This document shows positions 24,723 through 33,241 of a DNA stretch of 64,000 bases, one piece after another; position 1 is the stretch's first letter; each line of letters opens with the position of its first letter. The notes beneath the pieces were generated by a model. The model saw nothing but the letters and a program-made list of their open reading frames with translations. It did not search any database and had not been told where the DNA came from. Source of the DNA: Sagittula stellata E-37. GTDB lineage: Bacteria; Pseudomonadota; Alphaproteobacteria; Rhodobacterales; Rhodobacteraceae. The stretch spans positions 1 through 64,000 of the forward strand of contig NZ_CP155730.1 in NCBI RefSeq assembly GCF_039724765.1, given 5' to 3'. The position numbers were made by a program, and so were the translations under genes.

Positions 24723-25819
24723 AAATCAAGGCAGCGGTTCTGGCCGAGAGCGGGAAGATCACCCTGCAGCAGGTCGAGATGAGCGACCCATTGCCCCACG
24801 AAGTGCGCGTGCGCATCATGGCGACCGGTGTGTGCCACACCGATCTGAAATGCGCGGCCTCGACGCGGCTGGTCCAGAACCGGCCCGTTGTGCTGGGCCA
24901 TGAGGGCGCCGGTGTGGTCGATGCCGTCGGGTCGGCGGTGACACAGGTCGTGCCCGGCGATCACGTGGTGATGACCTTTGCGTCCTGCGGCACCTGCCCC
25001 TGTTGCCGCGATGCGGAACCGGCCTATTGCGACCGGCAGATGCCGATCAACTTCGGCTGCGCCCGCCCGGACGGCGGCGTGCCGTACCTGCAAGGCGAGG
25101 AGGGTCCGATTCACGGTGACTTCTTTGGCCAGTCGTCCTTTGCCACTTACGCCATCGGCACCGAGCGGAACGTGATCCCCGTGCGCAAGGACGTGCCGCT
25201 GGAGCTTCTTGGCCCACTGGGCTGCGGGATCCAGACCGGTGCGGGCGCGGCGCTGAACGATCTGAGCGTCGGTCCGGAGACGAGCTTTGCGGTCTTCGGC
25301 ACGGGCAGCGTCGGTCTGAGCGCCATCATGGCCGCGCATCACGCCGGGGCCTGGCCGATCATCGCCGTTGACCGCGTGGCGGCGCGGCTGGAGCTGGCCC
25401 GGGAGCTGGGTGCGAGCCATGTGATCGACACCTCCGAAGGGGAGGCGCGCGCGCAGATCATGTCGATCCTGCCGCGCGGGGTCGACCGCGTGCTCGACAC
25501 CACCGGGGTCGCCCCGCTGATGCGCGAAGCGATGGCCATTCTGGCGCACCGCGGCACCTTCGGCTTCGTGTCCGGAACGGCTGACGGGTCGGACCTCGGC
25601 GTGCCGATGCTCAGGATGCTGCAAGGTCGCAAGGTCGTCGGGATCGTCGAGGGCAACAGCAACCCGCACCTGTTCATCCCGTTTCTGACCGACCTGTTCG
25701 CCCGAGGCCGTTTCCCTTTCGACCGGCTGATCGAGTTCTTCGATTTCGGTGACATCGACGCCGCCTTTGCGGCGATTCACGACGGCTCGGTCCTGAAGCC
25801 GGTTCTCAGGATCGGCTGA
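24719..25819 (+). CDS. Zinc-dependent aryl-alcohol dehydrogenase
   Basis: A 366-residue medium-chain dehydrogenase of the benzyl/aryl-alcohol group, oxidising an alcohol to the aldehyde with NAD. Catalytic zinc ligands: Cys39 and His61-Glu62 plus a later Cys (GCGIQTGAG). Structural zinc: Cys90, Cys93, Cys96 and Cys104. The Rossmann motif is FGTGSVGLSAIM. It is translationally coupled to the CoA ligase. Together with the nearby aldehyde dehydrogenases this supports alcohol-aldehyde-acid oxidation of aromatic side chains. Confidence 0.88.
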   Translation: MKIKAAVLAESGKITLQQVEMSDPLPHEVRVRIMATGVCHTDLKCAASTRLVQNRPVVLGHEGAGVVDAVGSAVTQVVPGDHVVMTFASCGTCPCCRDAEPAYCDRQMPINFGCARPDGGVPYLQGEEGPIHGDFFGQSSFATYAIGTERNVIPVRKDVPLELLGPLGCGIQTGAGAALNDLSVGPETSFAVFGTGSVGLSAIMAAHHAGAWPIIAVDRVAARLELARELGASHVIDTSEGEARAQIMSILPRGVDRVLDTTGVAPLMREAMAILAHRGTFGFVSGTADGSDLGVPMLRMLQGRKVVGIVEGNSNPHLFIPFLTDLFARGRFPFDRLIEFFDFGDIDAAFAAIHDGSVLKPVLRIG

Positions 25820-25834
25820 GGCGGAGCGCCCCGA

Positions 25835-26572
25835 TCACTTCGGCAGGTAGCGTTCGGACATCGCCGCCGCGTTGGCCGTGGCGGCGTAGTCGCAGAGCGG
25901 GCCGAAGCCGAGTTCCGGGGCGCTGTTGAGGAAGCGCTTGATCGTGGAGAGGGAGGTGCGGGAGTTATCGGCAAACCCCGCCCGCCAGACGGCGATTTCG
26001 CTCTCCCAATCCGAGGCGGCCACAACCTGAGAGGCCAGGCCGATCCGCACCGCCTCCGCAGCGCCGATTTCGGCGCGCGACAGCACCAGCCTTGCGAGGC
26101 TGGCCCGGGACAGCCGCTCGCTCAGGGCGGTCATCACCAGCAGCGGCGGGATATCGCGGTTCATTTCCGGGATTTGAAAGATGGCGTCCTCGCGGGCAAG
26201 GATGACATCGGCCAGCCCGGCCACCGCGCAGCCGACGCCAAGCGCCTTGCCCTGCACGGTGGAAATGACTGGCAGATCGAGGTTGCGCAACGTGGCGTAG
26301 AATTGCAGCACCGGGTGGGACACCTTTGCGCGGATGTCGGCGGCCGTGATGCGGCTGTCGGCCGGGGGCATGGGCGATTGCCGCCCGACACAGAAGTCGT
26401 CACCGTTGCTCGTCAGCAAGACGAACTTGGCCTCCGCCGGCACGTCCTGACAGGCGCGGGCGAGGTCCTGCGTCATCGCAAGCGAAAGGGTGCCGCCCGC
26501 CTCGGGGTTGTCGATGGTGATGACCCATGCGTTGTCTTCGGCCAGTTCGGTCAGAATGCTCGGTTGGGTCAT
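25835..26572 (-). CDS. Enoyl-CoA hydratase/isomerase family protein
   Basis: A 245-residue crotonase-fold protein. The oxyanion-hole segments are weakly conserved (GDDFCVGRQ and GKALGVGCAVAG). A candidate catalytic glutamate lies in FQIPEMNRD. The N-terminal half is divergent, so the reaction cannot be named. It starts inside the stop codon of the molybdenum hydroxylase gene (ATGA at 26569-26572) and is certainly co-translated with it. That pairing suggests it acts on a product or CoA ester of the hydroxylase step. Confidence 0.8.
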   Translation of the reverse strand: MTQPSILTELAEDNAWVITIDNPEAGGTLSLAMTQDLARACQDVPAEAKFVLLTSNGDDFCVGRQSPMPPADSRITAADIRAKVSHPVLQFYATLRNLDLPVISTVQGKALGVGCAVAGLADVILAREDAIFQIPEMNRDIPPLLVMTALSERLSRASLARLVLSRAEIGAAEAVRIGLASQVVAASDWESEIAVWRAGFADNSRTSLSTIKRFLNSAPELGFGPLCDYAATANAAAMSERYLPK

Positions 26573-28947
26573 TGAGTCTTTTCCTTAAGGGATTGTCGTG
26601 CGTCTTGTATCGCCTGCCATATGCGGCCGGGGGAGGCGGGCATTTCCAGTTCTGTCACGCTTTCCGGCGCAAGGGCGTCGAGCACGGCATTCATCGTCAC
26701 CGCCAGCGCCGGGGTGATGCCGCTTTCGCCTCCGCCTTTGATACGCAGGGGGTTGGACGAGGTGGGGTCTTCCACCAGATCGACGCCGAAGAACGGAACA
26801 TCTGACGCCCGCATCATCGCGTAGTCCATGAAGGCGCCGCTGAGCACTTGGCCGGTGGTCGGATCGCTGCGCATCGCTTCCGACAGCGCCTGACCGAGTC
26901 CCTGGACAATCCCGCCATGGGTTTGTCCGTCGAGGATCAACGGATTGATCGGCTGACCGACATCGTCGACGGTCGTGTAGCGGGTGATCTCAAGTTCACC
27001 GGTTTCCGGGTCGATCTCGACCTCGCAAACCGCGGCGCCGGTCGGATGGGCGGGCATGCGCCCGGTGAAGGTGGCCGTCGCCGCAAGCGGTTTGCGAAGA
27101 GCGTCGGGCAGCGAGGGGTCATCACACATCGCGGCGACTTCGAAGACCGACAGGCGCTGGTTGCCCTGGCCCGGATCGAAGAGCCCATCGGTGAAGGCGA
27201 CGCGCTCTGCCGGCAGACCGAACAGATGTGCGAGCACTTCCCGGGCCTGTGCGATCACGCTGTCGGAGGCTTCGCGCATCAGCGTCCCGGCCAGACGCAT
27301 GGAACGGTCCGAATGCGAGCCGCCGCCCGAGATGACCCGTGCGGTATCGCCCGCGATCAGCCGGATGTCCTCGGGCGTGACGCCAAGACAGTCGGCCATG
27401 ACCTGGGCAAAGCTGGTTTGGTGCCCTTGCCCGGTCGATTGGGTGCCGGTGATCACTTCGACCGTACCCTCGGGGTTCACCGTGAGGTCGATACGTTCGT
27501 GGGGCATGCCCACCGGTGATTCGACATAATTGGCGATGCCGATACCGGCCAGTTTCCCGCGCGCCCGGGCGGCTGCGCGCCGGTCCTCGAAACCAGACCA
27601 GTCGGCCCCGGTGAGCGCGCGCTCCATGTTGCCGGAGAAGTCGCCGCTGTCGTAATCCAGCCCCATCGGAGAGTGATACGGCATCTGTTCTGGGCGGACG
27701 ATGTTCCGGCGGCGAATTTCGTCGCGGTCCAGAGCGAGCGCACGCGCCGCGCGGTCCAGCAGGCTTTCGATGGCCAGATGGGCCTCTGGCCGACCGGCGC
27801 CGCGATAGGGGGCTGTCGGCGTGGTATTGGTCATCACGCCCTCGATCGCCACGTGGGCATGAGGCACATGGTACACCGTCGTGAGAACGCGAAAGGCGTT
27901 GCCCATCGAGATGAAACCCACCGTGCGTCCACCGACATTGCCGGTGATCGTCGCATCGTAGGCCAGAATCCGGCCCTCTGCATCGAGCGCCATGCGCGCC
28001 GCCACCGCCATGTCGCGGCCCTGATAGTCCGACAGGAATGCCTCCGAGCGCGTTGAAGTCCAACGCACGGGGCGCCCGAGAAGACGCGCGGCGATGGCCA
28101 GCATGGGCTGCTCGGGCGACAGGTTTGTGCGCGGCCCGAAGCCGCCGCCGGTATCCGGGCATGTCACCCTGACGTCCGCTGGCGGAACGCCCAGACAGGC
28201 CGCGAGCGTGTCGCGCTGGCGGTTTGCGCCCTGACTGCCGGCGATCATGTGGAACTTTGCGCTTTCCCGATCGTAAGTGACGATGGCCGAGCGAGGCTCC
28301 ATCTGGGCATTGACGATGCGCTGGTTGGGAAAGCGGCCCTCGACGACATGGGCGGCGTTTTCAAAGGCGGTCTCGACCGCCTCGCGATTTCCGAAGGCGG
28401 CGGCAACGGCGAGGTTGCCCGGAATGGCTGGATCGACAACGGGCGCGTCTGCGGCAAGGGCCTCTGCCGCGTCAATCACAAACGGCAGTTCTTCCAGATC
28501 GAGGTCCACCAGTTCACAGGCGTCCAGCGCGATGCTCTGGCTGTTTGCCACGACCATCACAAGCGGTTCGCCCAGATACTGCGCCTGATCGACCGGCATC
28601 GGCAGATGCGGCACGTCGATTACGCTGTGGCCATAGCCCGAGAACGCGCGTTTGGTGTGATCCCTCGCATCGGCCGGCTCGGGAATGTGATGCATCGGCT
28701 GGCCGCCCTGGGCCAGATAGTCCTGTCCGGTCAGGACGGCGAGCACACCCGGCAGGGCCTTGGCCTCCGTGGTGTCGATTGCGTTGATCCTCGCTGCGGC
28801 GAATGGGGAGCGAACGAATGCGGCCCAGACCTCTCCTTCGAGAGAGAAGTCATCGGTGTATCGCCCGGCGCCGCGAAGCAGCCGGCGATCCTCGAAGCGC
28901 GGTAGAGGGCGGCCTATGTAGGGCGCTGACGAGTTGGGGTTTTTCAT
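26569..28947 (-). CDS. Xanthine dehydrogenase-family molybdopterin-binding large subunit
   Basis: A 792-residue molybdenum-cytosine-dinucleotide or molybdopterin-binding subunit of the xanthine oxidase/CO dehydrogenase family; these hydroxylate aldehydes, N-heterocycles or other substrates using water. It carries GGGFGPRTN, PYRGAGRPEAH (the AYRGAGR-like motif of form II, not the AYRCSFR of true CO dehydrogenase), ATGQGHQT-type cofactor motif STGQGHQTSF, and the catalytic glutamate in GGGESGITPA. The [2Fe-2S] and FAD subunits that normally accompany it are absent from the neighbourhood. The downstream crotonase-like gene is coupled to it. True CO oxidation is unlikely. Confidence 0.88.
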   Translation of the reverse strand: MKNPNSSAPYIGRPLPRFEDRRLLRGAGRYTDDFSLEGEVWAAFVRSPFAAARINAIDTTEAKALPGVLAVLTGQDYLAQGGQPMHHIPEPADARDHTKRAFSGYGHSVIDVPHLPMPVDQAQYLGEPLVMVVANSQSIALDACELVDLDLEELPFVIDAAEALAADAPVVDPAIPGNLAVAAAFGNREAVETAFENAAHVVEGRFPNQRIVNAQMEPRSAIVTYDRESAKFHMIAGSQGANRQRDTLAACLGVPPADVRVTCPDTGGGFGPRTNLSPEQPMLAIAARLLGRPVRWTSTRSEAFLSDYQGRDMAVAARMALDAEGRILAYDATITGNVGGRTVGFISMGNAFRVLTTVYHVPHAHVAIEGVMTNTTPTAPYRGAGRPEAHLAIESLLDRAARALALDRDEIRRRNIVRPEQMPYHSPMGLDYDSGDFSGNMERALTGADWSGFEDRRAAARARGKLAGIGIANYVESPVGMPHERIDLTVNPEGTVEVITGTQSTGQGHQTSFAQVMADCLGVTPEDIRLIAGDTARVISGGGSHSDRSMRLAGTLMREASDSVIAQAREVLAHLFGLPAERVAFTDGLFDPGQGNQRLSVFEVAAMCDDPSLPDALRKPLAATATFTGRMPAHPTGAAVCEVEIDPETGELEITRYTTVDDVGQPINPLILDGQTHGGIVQGLGQALSEAMRSDPTTGQVLSGAFMDYAMMRASDVPFFGVDLVEDPTSSNPLRIKGGGESGITPALAVTMNAVLDALAPESVTELEMPASPGRIWQAIQDARQSLKEKTQ

Positions 28948-29034
28948 GCGGTGATCGGGCGTTTCTGCGCAAAGGAGACGAGGACGGGGGCCATCGCGGC
29001 TGACCCTTCTGTGGCTCGGCTCTTGCTTTCAGGA

Positions 29035-29064
29035 ATTATATAATACATCATGCATTTGTATATT
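29035..29064. promoter_or_regulatory. AT-rich divergent promoter region
   Basis: Between the molybdenum hydroxylase (minus) and dienelactone hydrolase (plus) genes. TATAAT lies at 29039-29044, and a short inverted repeat ATACA-9-TGTAT at 29043-29061 overlaps it. This is a good place for the promoter and an IclR or other operator; no convincing -35 box is seen. Confidence 0.4.
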
Positions 29065-29115
29065 AACAAAGACAAATGCGGGTCAAGTCCGCTTGCACAG
29101 AACGCCGAGGAAAAC

Positions 29116-29781
29116 ATGAGCTGGATCCAACTCACCGCAGAAGATGGCCATCGGTTCGACGCCTACGAGCACAAGGTCGAGGGCGCCGTAGGGGGTGTCG
29201 TGGTCTTGCAGGAGATGTTCGGCGTCAACGAACACATCCGCAGCGTCGTCGATCGCTTTGCCGCCGCCGGATACAGCGCCATAGCCCCCGCTCTGTTCGA
29301 CAGGCAGCAGAGAGACTACCAGACCGGCTACAGCCCTGAAGAGATCGCCGCGTCCCTACCGCTCCTGAAGGCCATCGACTGGTCGGCCTCGGTGAAGGAT
29401 GTCGCCGCGGCGCAGGCCCACCTGAAATCCCAGGGCGGGAAAACCTCGGTCGTCGGGTTCTGCTTTGGCGGTTCGCTGGCCTATCTGGCCGCGACGCGTC
29501 TGGAGGGTGTGGCCTCGGCCGTAGGCTACTACGGCGGGTACATTGCCAAGGTTTCGGACGAAGTGCCGAACTGCCCCACGATGCTGCACTACGGTGCAAC
29601 CGACCAGACGATCCCGCTCTCGGATGTCGAAGCGGTCGCGGAGGCCCGCCCGGAGGTGGACGTCTTCATCTACGACGCGGGGCATGGCTTCAACTGTGAC
29701 GCCCGCGCCAGCTTCGATTCGGAGTCCGCAGCGCTTGCATGGGACAGGACGATGGCCTTGCTGGCAACGACGATCGGCTGA
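29116..29781 (+). CDS. Dienelactone hydrolase family protein
   Basis: A 221-residue alpha/beta hydrolase of the dienelactone hydrolase family, which opens lactones such as 4-carboxymethylenebut-2-en-4-olide in modified ortho pathways. The nucleophile cysteine is in VVGFCFGGS, the acid follows TDQTIPLSD, and the histidine is in DAGHGFNCD. The start at 29116 (MSWIQLTAEDG) has a GAGGA ribosome binding site; upstream in-frame codons would read through the promoter. No chlorocatechol or catechol dioxygenase is nearby, so another ester or lactone may be the substrate. Confidence 0.85.
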   Translation: MSWIQLTAEDGHRFDAYEHKVEGAVGGVVVLQEMFGVNEHIRSVVDRFAAAGYSAIAPALFDRQQRDYQTGYSPEEIAASLPLLKAIDWSASVKDVAAAQAHLKSQGGKTSVVGFCFGGSLAYLAATRLEGVASAVGYYGGYIAKVSDEVPNCPTMLHYGATDQTIPLSDVEAVAEARPEVDVFIYDAGHGFNCDARASFDSESAALAWDRTMALLATTIG

Positions 29782-29792
29782 GGGGCTGCCGG

Positions 29793-30620
29793 TCAGCCTT
29801 GAAAGCGTGAACTTGAGGGCGCTGCGCCGAGACTCGTCGACAGGCTGCGGCTGGTTTGCAGAACCTGCTCGACCACATTCTTGAGCCCTGCCTTTCGCAG
29901 GCTGTTCTGCGCACCCAGAACGGTGACCGCTGCGACGATGCCATAGCTGTAGTCATAGACCGGCGCGGCGATGGCCGAGAAGTTCCAGTTCACCTTGTTC
30001 GTCGACATCGCATAGCCATTTGCCCTGATCGTGTCGCGTTCCGCAGCGACCTCGGCACGCAAGGCCTCGACGTTGCGGGTTTCTCCCGGTTGCGCGGCCA
30101 GTTCCTGAAGCTCGCTCTCGCACAGCGCCTTTGTGCTGCCTTCGTTCAGGAACGCATGGAAGATCTGCCCTGTGGCCGAACTGAGCAAGGGCAAGACATA
30201 GCCGAGCCGCACCGCCAGCGAACCTTGATAGATCCCGTCGACCTTCGACACGATCCCCGGCCCCCGGTCGCCCCAAAGCGACAGGTAGGCGGCATAGCCG
30301 GTACTGTCACTCAGTTTGACAAGATGCTCGCGTGCAAGGCCCACGACATCGAGTTGTCGGATCGCGGAAAGGCCAAGTTGGATGGCGAAGGTGCCCAGCC
30401 CGTAATGTCCGGTTTCAGAATCCTGAAAGGCGACACCTTCCTGGATGAAGCTGACCAGATAGAGATGCGCCTTGCTGGGCGGCATACCCGCGGCGGCGGC
30501 AATGTCGCGCAAGGGCATGGGGCCGTTGGCATCTTCCAGCACGCGGATAACGCGAAACCCAACTTCGATGGATTGAATGCGCCGTTGCGCCTCACCCGTG
30601 CCTGCTTTTCGTGCAACCAT
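29793..30620 (-). CDS. IclR-family transcriptional regulator
   Basis: A 275-residue IclR protein with an N-terminal winged helix (about 15-75, SIEVGFRVIRVLEDANGP and RDIAAAAGMPPSKAHLYL) and a C-terminal effector domain (about 90-260). IclR members commonly control aromatic catabolic genes and bind the pathway substrate. It is convergent with the dienelactone hydrolase gene (12-base gap) and oriented like the aldehyde dehydrogenase behind it. Confidence 0.9.
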   Translation of the reverse strand: MVARKAGTGEAQRRIQSIEVGFRVIRVLEDANGPMPLRDIAAAAGMPPSKAHLYLVSFIQEGVAFQDSETGHYGLGTFAIQLGLSAIRQLDVVGLAREHLVKLSDSTGYAAYLSLWGDRGPGIVSKVDGIYQGSLAVRLGYVLPLLSSATGQIFHAFLNEGSTKALCESELQELAAQPGETRNVEALRAEVAAERDTIRANGYAMSTNKVNWNFSAIAAPVYDYSYGIVAAVTVLGAQNSLRKAGLKNVVEQVLQTSRSLSTSLGAAPSSSRFQG

Positions 30621-30700
30621 TTTTTGCCTTCTTCATGCCGGAGTTCACGGTAGAGCATCGCGCCAAATCGGTCGAGCGCCCGTTCGCTACATTTTCGCGC

Positions 30701-32197
30701 TCAGTAATTCACCGCGACAGATTTGACTTCGGTATAGGCCTCGATGCCTTCCCGTCCACTTTCCCGGCCCCAGCCCGAAGCCTTGAACCCGCCGAAAGGC
30801 AATGCGGGATCGAGCCCGCCACCGTTGACCCGGACGGTCCCGGCCTTCAGCTTGCGGGCCAGCCCGTGGGCGACTCCGATATCGCGGGTCCAGATGACGG
30901 CGCCAAGGCCGAAGTCGGATTGGTTGGCCTCGGCGCTGATGCGGTCGATTTCCTCGGGGTCGAATTTCATCGCGCAGAGCACCGGCCCGAAGATCTCTTC
31001 GCGCACCACATCCATCTTGTGGGTGGTGTCGGTCAATATCGTCGGCTCGACGAAATAGCCGGACCCCGATGGCCGCCCGCCACCGCTGAGCAGGGTCGCC
31101 CCCTGCTGCTGGCCCGTTTCGATGTATCCGGTAATCCGGTCAAGTTGTTGGCTGGAGATGACCGGACCCATTTGCGTTTGCGGGTCGGTGCCGCGCCCCA
31201 GGCGGATGTTCCTTGCGATGTCCGCGACGCCTTCGATCACCTGGTCGAACACATCCGGGTGGGTATAGAGCCGAGAGCCCGCGTTGCAGATCTGCCCGGT
31301 ATTGGAAAAGATCGCACGGGCGGCCCCGGCAATGGCCTTCTCCATATCCGCATCGGGAAAGATGATGACCGGCGTCTTGCCACCCAGCTCCAGCGTGACT
31401 CTTTTGAAGTTCGAGGTGCTGGCATGAACGATCTCGCGCCCGGTCGCCGTGGACCCTGTAAAGGTAATCTTGTCGATCCCCGGATGCGCCGCCATCGCCG
31501 CACCGGCGGTCTTGCCGTAGCCTGTCAGGATATTGACAACGCCGGGGGGGAATCCGGCCTCCTGCACAAGCTGGCCGAGTCTTAGCGCCGTCAGGGGCGT
31601 CTGTTCGGCGGGTTTCAGGATCATCGTGCATCCCGCCGCAAGCGCCGGTGCAAGCTTGGAGGCTGCGATCATGAAGGGCGCATTCCACGGCACGATCTGG
31701 CCCACGACCCCGACCGGCTCGCGAAGGGTGTACGCATGCCATGTCCCCGGATTGGACAGGGCTATGGACTCGCCGTTCAGTTTGGTCGCCCAGCCCGCGT
31801 AATACCGAAACAGTTCGATTGCATGGGGCAGGTCAAAATGGCGGGCGTCCCCCACCGGCTTGCCGTTGTCGAGCGATTCCAGCAGCGCGATCTCATCGGC
31901 ATTCGCTTCGATCAGGTCGGCGAGCCGCCAGATCAGCCGGGCGCGTTCGTTTGGGGGCATCGACGGCCAAGGGCCGGACTCGAACGCCCGTCGCGCTGCC
32001 TGGACCGCGCGGTCGACGTCTTCCGCACCCGCTGACGCCACGCTGGCAAGGGTTGTGCCATCGGCGGGGTCCAGAGTGTCGAGCGTCTCTCCCGACGCTG
32101 CCGCAACCCAGTCATCCCCGATCAGGAGGCGGTGTTGCCCGTCGAGGAACTTCGCAACCGAGGCTGGGCGGGGTAGGAGTGGCGCGGCAATATCCAT
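30701..32197 (-). CDS. Aldehyde dehydrogenase (phenylacetaldehyde/betaine-aldehyde dehydrogenase type)
   Basis: An aldehyde dehydrogenase of 498 residues from the chosen start. Marks: VPWNAPFMIAA for cofactor binding, FTGSTATGRE, catalytic glutamate in LELGGKTPV, nucleophile in GQICNAGSR, and EEIFGPVLC. It resembles the phenylacetaldehyde dehydrogenase (FeaB) group. Three starts are possible (32236, 32209, 32197); I chose the last because family alignments usually begin near this point and an AGGA lies 11 bases before it. It is divergent from the beta-hydroxyacid dehydrogenase gene. A C2 or C3 aromatic aldehyde is a reasonable substrate. Confidence 0.87.
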   Translation of the reverse strand: MDIAAPLLPRPASVAKFLDGQHRLLIGDDWVAAASGETLDTLDPADGTTLASVASAGAEDVDRAVQAARRAFESGPWPSMPPNERARLIWRLADLIEANADEIALLESLDNGKPVGDARHFDLPHAIELFRYYAGWATKLNGESIALSNPGTWHAYTLREPVGVVGQIVPWNAPFMIAASKLAPALAAGCTMILKPAEQTPLTALRLGQLVQEAGFPPGVVNILTGYGKTAGAAMAAHPGIDKITFTGSTATGREIVHASTSNFKRVTLELGGKTPVIIFPDADMEKAIAGAARAIFSNTGQICNAGSRLYTHPDVFDQVIEGVADIARNIRLGRGTDPQTQMGPVISSQQLDRITGYIETGQQQGATLLSGGGRPSGSGYFVEPTILTDTTHKMDVVREEIFGPVLCAMKFDPEEIDRISAEANQSDFGLGAVIWTRDIGVAHGLARKLKAGTVRVNGGGLDPALPFGGFKASGWGRESGREGIEAYTEVKSVAVNY

Positions 32198-32344
32198 GTG
32201 TTTGGGCATCCTGGTTGGTTTGCATGCGGCGGGCATCTAAGGATTGCCCATTCAATAATTTCCACATAAGCATAATTACAATGATAATATCAAATCCACA
32301 AGATGGACTGTGACGCACGACCGGCCTGGCGCGGGAGAGGAAGA
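32198..32344. promoter_or_regulatory. AT-rich divergent promoter region
   Basis: The gap between the divergent aldehyde dehydrogenase and beta-hydroxyacid dehydrogenase genes. 32245-32300 is strongly AT-rich and contains the short palindrome TGATAATATCA (32282-32292). Promoters for both genes should lie here; no clear consensus hexamers can be fixed by eye. Confidence 0.4.
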
Positions 32345-33241
32345 ATGCAAGACAAACTGATCGGTTTTATCGGGCTCGGCAACATGGGCACGGCAATGGC
32401 GCGCCATCTGGTGCGCGGCGGATTCGAGGTTCTGGCCTACGACATCGACGCCGAGAAGCGTGCGGCCTTCGCCGAAGAAACCGGCATGCGCAATCCGGCC
32501 ACGGTTGCCGAGCTGGCCGAGGCGACGGTTCTGCTGACGATGCTCCCCAACGGCGCAATCGTGCGCAAGGTTCTAGATGAGGGAGGTGAGGCCGGATTGC
32601 TCGGTCAGATGCAGCCGGGCACGCTGATGATCGACACTACCTCCTCGCCGCCCGAGGCGACGCGCGAACTTGCCGCCGTGCTGAACGCGCGCGGTTGCCA
32701 TCTGGTGGACGCCCCGGTTTCCGGCGCGCGTGCGGGCGCAGAGGCTGCGGATCTCGTTTTCATGATCGGCTGCGACGATGACGCAGTCCTGGAGCGCACC
32801 AGGGCCGTGCTCTCTTGTCTCGGCAACCGTCTCTTTCATCTCGGCCCCGTCGGAGCGGGCCACGCGATGAAGGCGCTCAACAACTATGTCTCGGCAGCGG
32901 GCTACGTCGCGGCGGCGGAGGCGATGATCATCGGCACGGAAGTTGGGTTGGACCCCGCACAGATTGTCGATGTGCTGAACGTTTCGACCGGGCGCAACTT
33001 TTCTACCGAAGTCTCCATGCCGCGTATCCTCAGGGGAGATTTCGAGCGCCGTTTTACGCTGGAACTCTATACCAAGGACGTGCGGATCGCTGCCAACCTC
33101 GGGGACAGAGCCGGTGTGACCGCGCCGCTGACCCATCTGGTCCATGACCGTTTCGCCGCCGCACGCGACGCCGTCGGACCGGATCTGGACCATACAGAAG
33201 CCTATGAATACTGGTCGCGAAAGCCGGAGGCCGACGCTTGA
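32345..33241 (+). CDS. NAD(P)-dependent beta-hydroxyacid dehydrogenase (HIBADH family)
   Basis: A 298-residue 3-hydroxyisobutyrate dehydrogenase-family enzyme, acting on beta-hydroxy acids. Rossmann motif GFIGLGNMGTAMA at the N-terminus, substrate-binding VDAPVSGARAG, and the catalytic lysine in HAMKALNNYVSA. The start at 32345 has a GAGAGGA ribosome binding site, and the longer open frame is not needed. It overlaps the GMC oxidoreductase start (TTGA at 33238-33241). Possible substrate: an aromatic or aliphatic beta-hydroxy acid made by side-chain oxidation. Confidence 0.88.
   Translation: MQDKLIGFIGLGNMGTAMARHLVRGGFEVLAYDIDAEKRAAFAEETGMRNPATVAELAEATVLLTMLPNGAIVRKVLDEGGEAGLLGQMQPGTLMIDTTSSPPEATRELAAVLNARGCHLVDAPVSGARAGAEAADLVFMIGCDDDAVLERTRAVLSCLGNRLFHLGPVGAGHAMKALNNYVSAAGYVAAAEAMIIGTEVGLDPAQIVDVLNVSTGRNFSTEVSMPRILRGDFERRFTLELYTKDVRIAANLGDRAGVTAPLTHLVHDRFAAARDAVGPDLDHTEAYEYWSRKPEADA

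Noticed and set aside
26569..28947. True aerobic CO dehydrogenase large subunit (coxL)
   Set aside because: The active-site loop is of the PYRGAGR type, not AYRCSFR, and coxS and coxM are absent.
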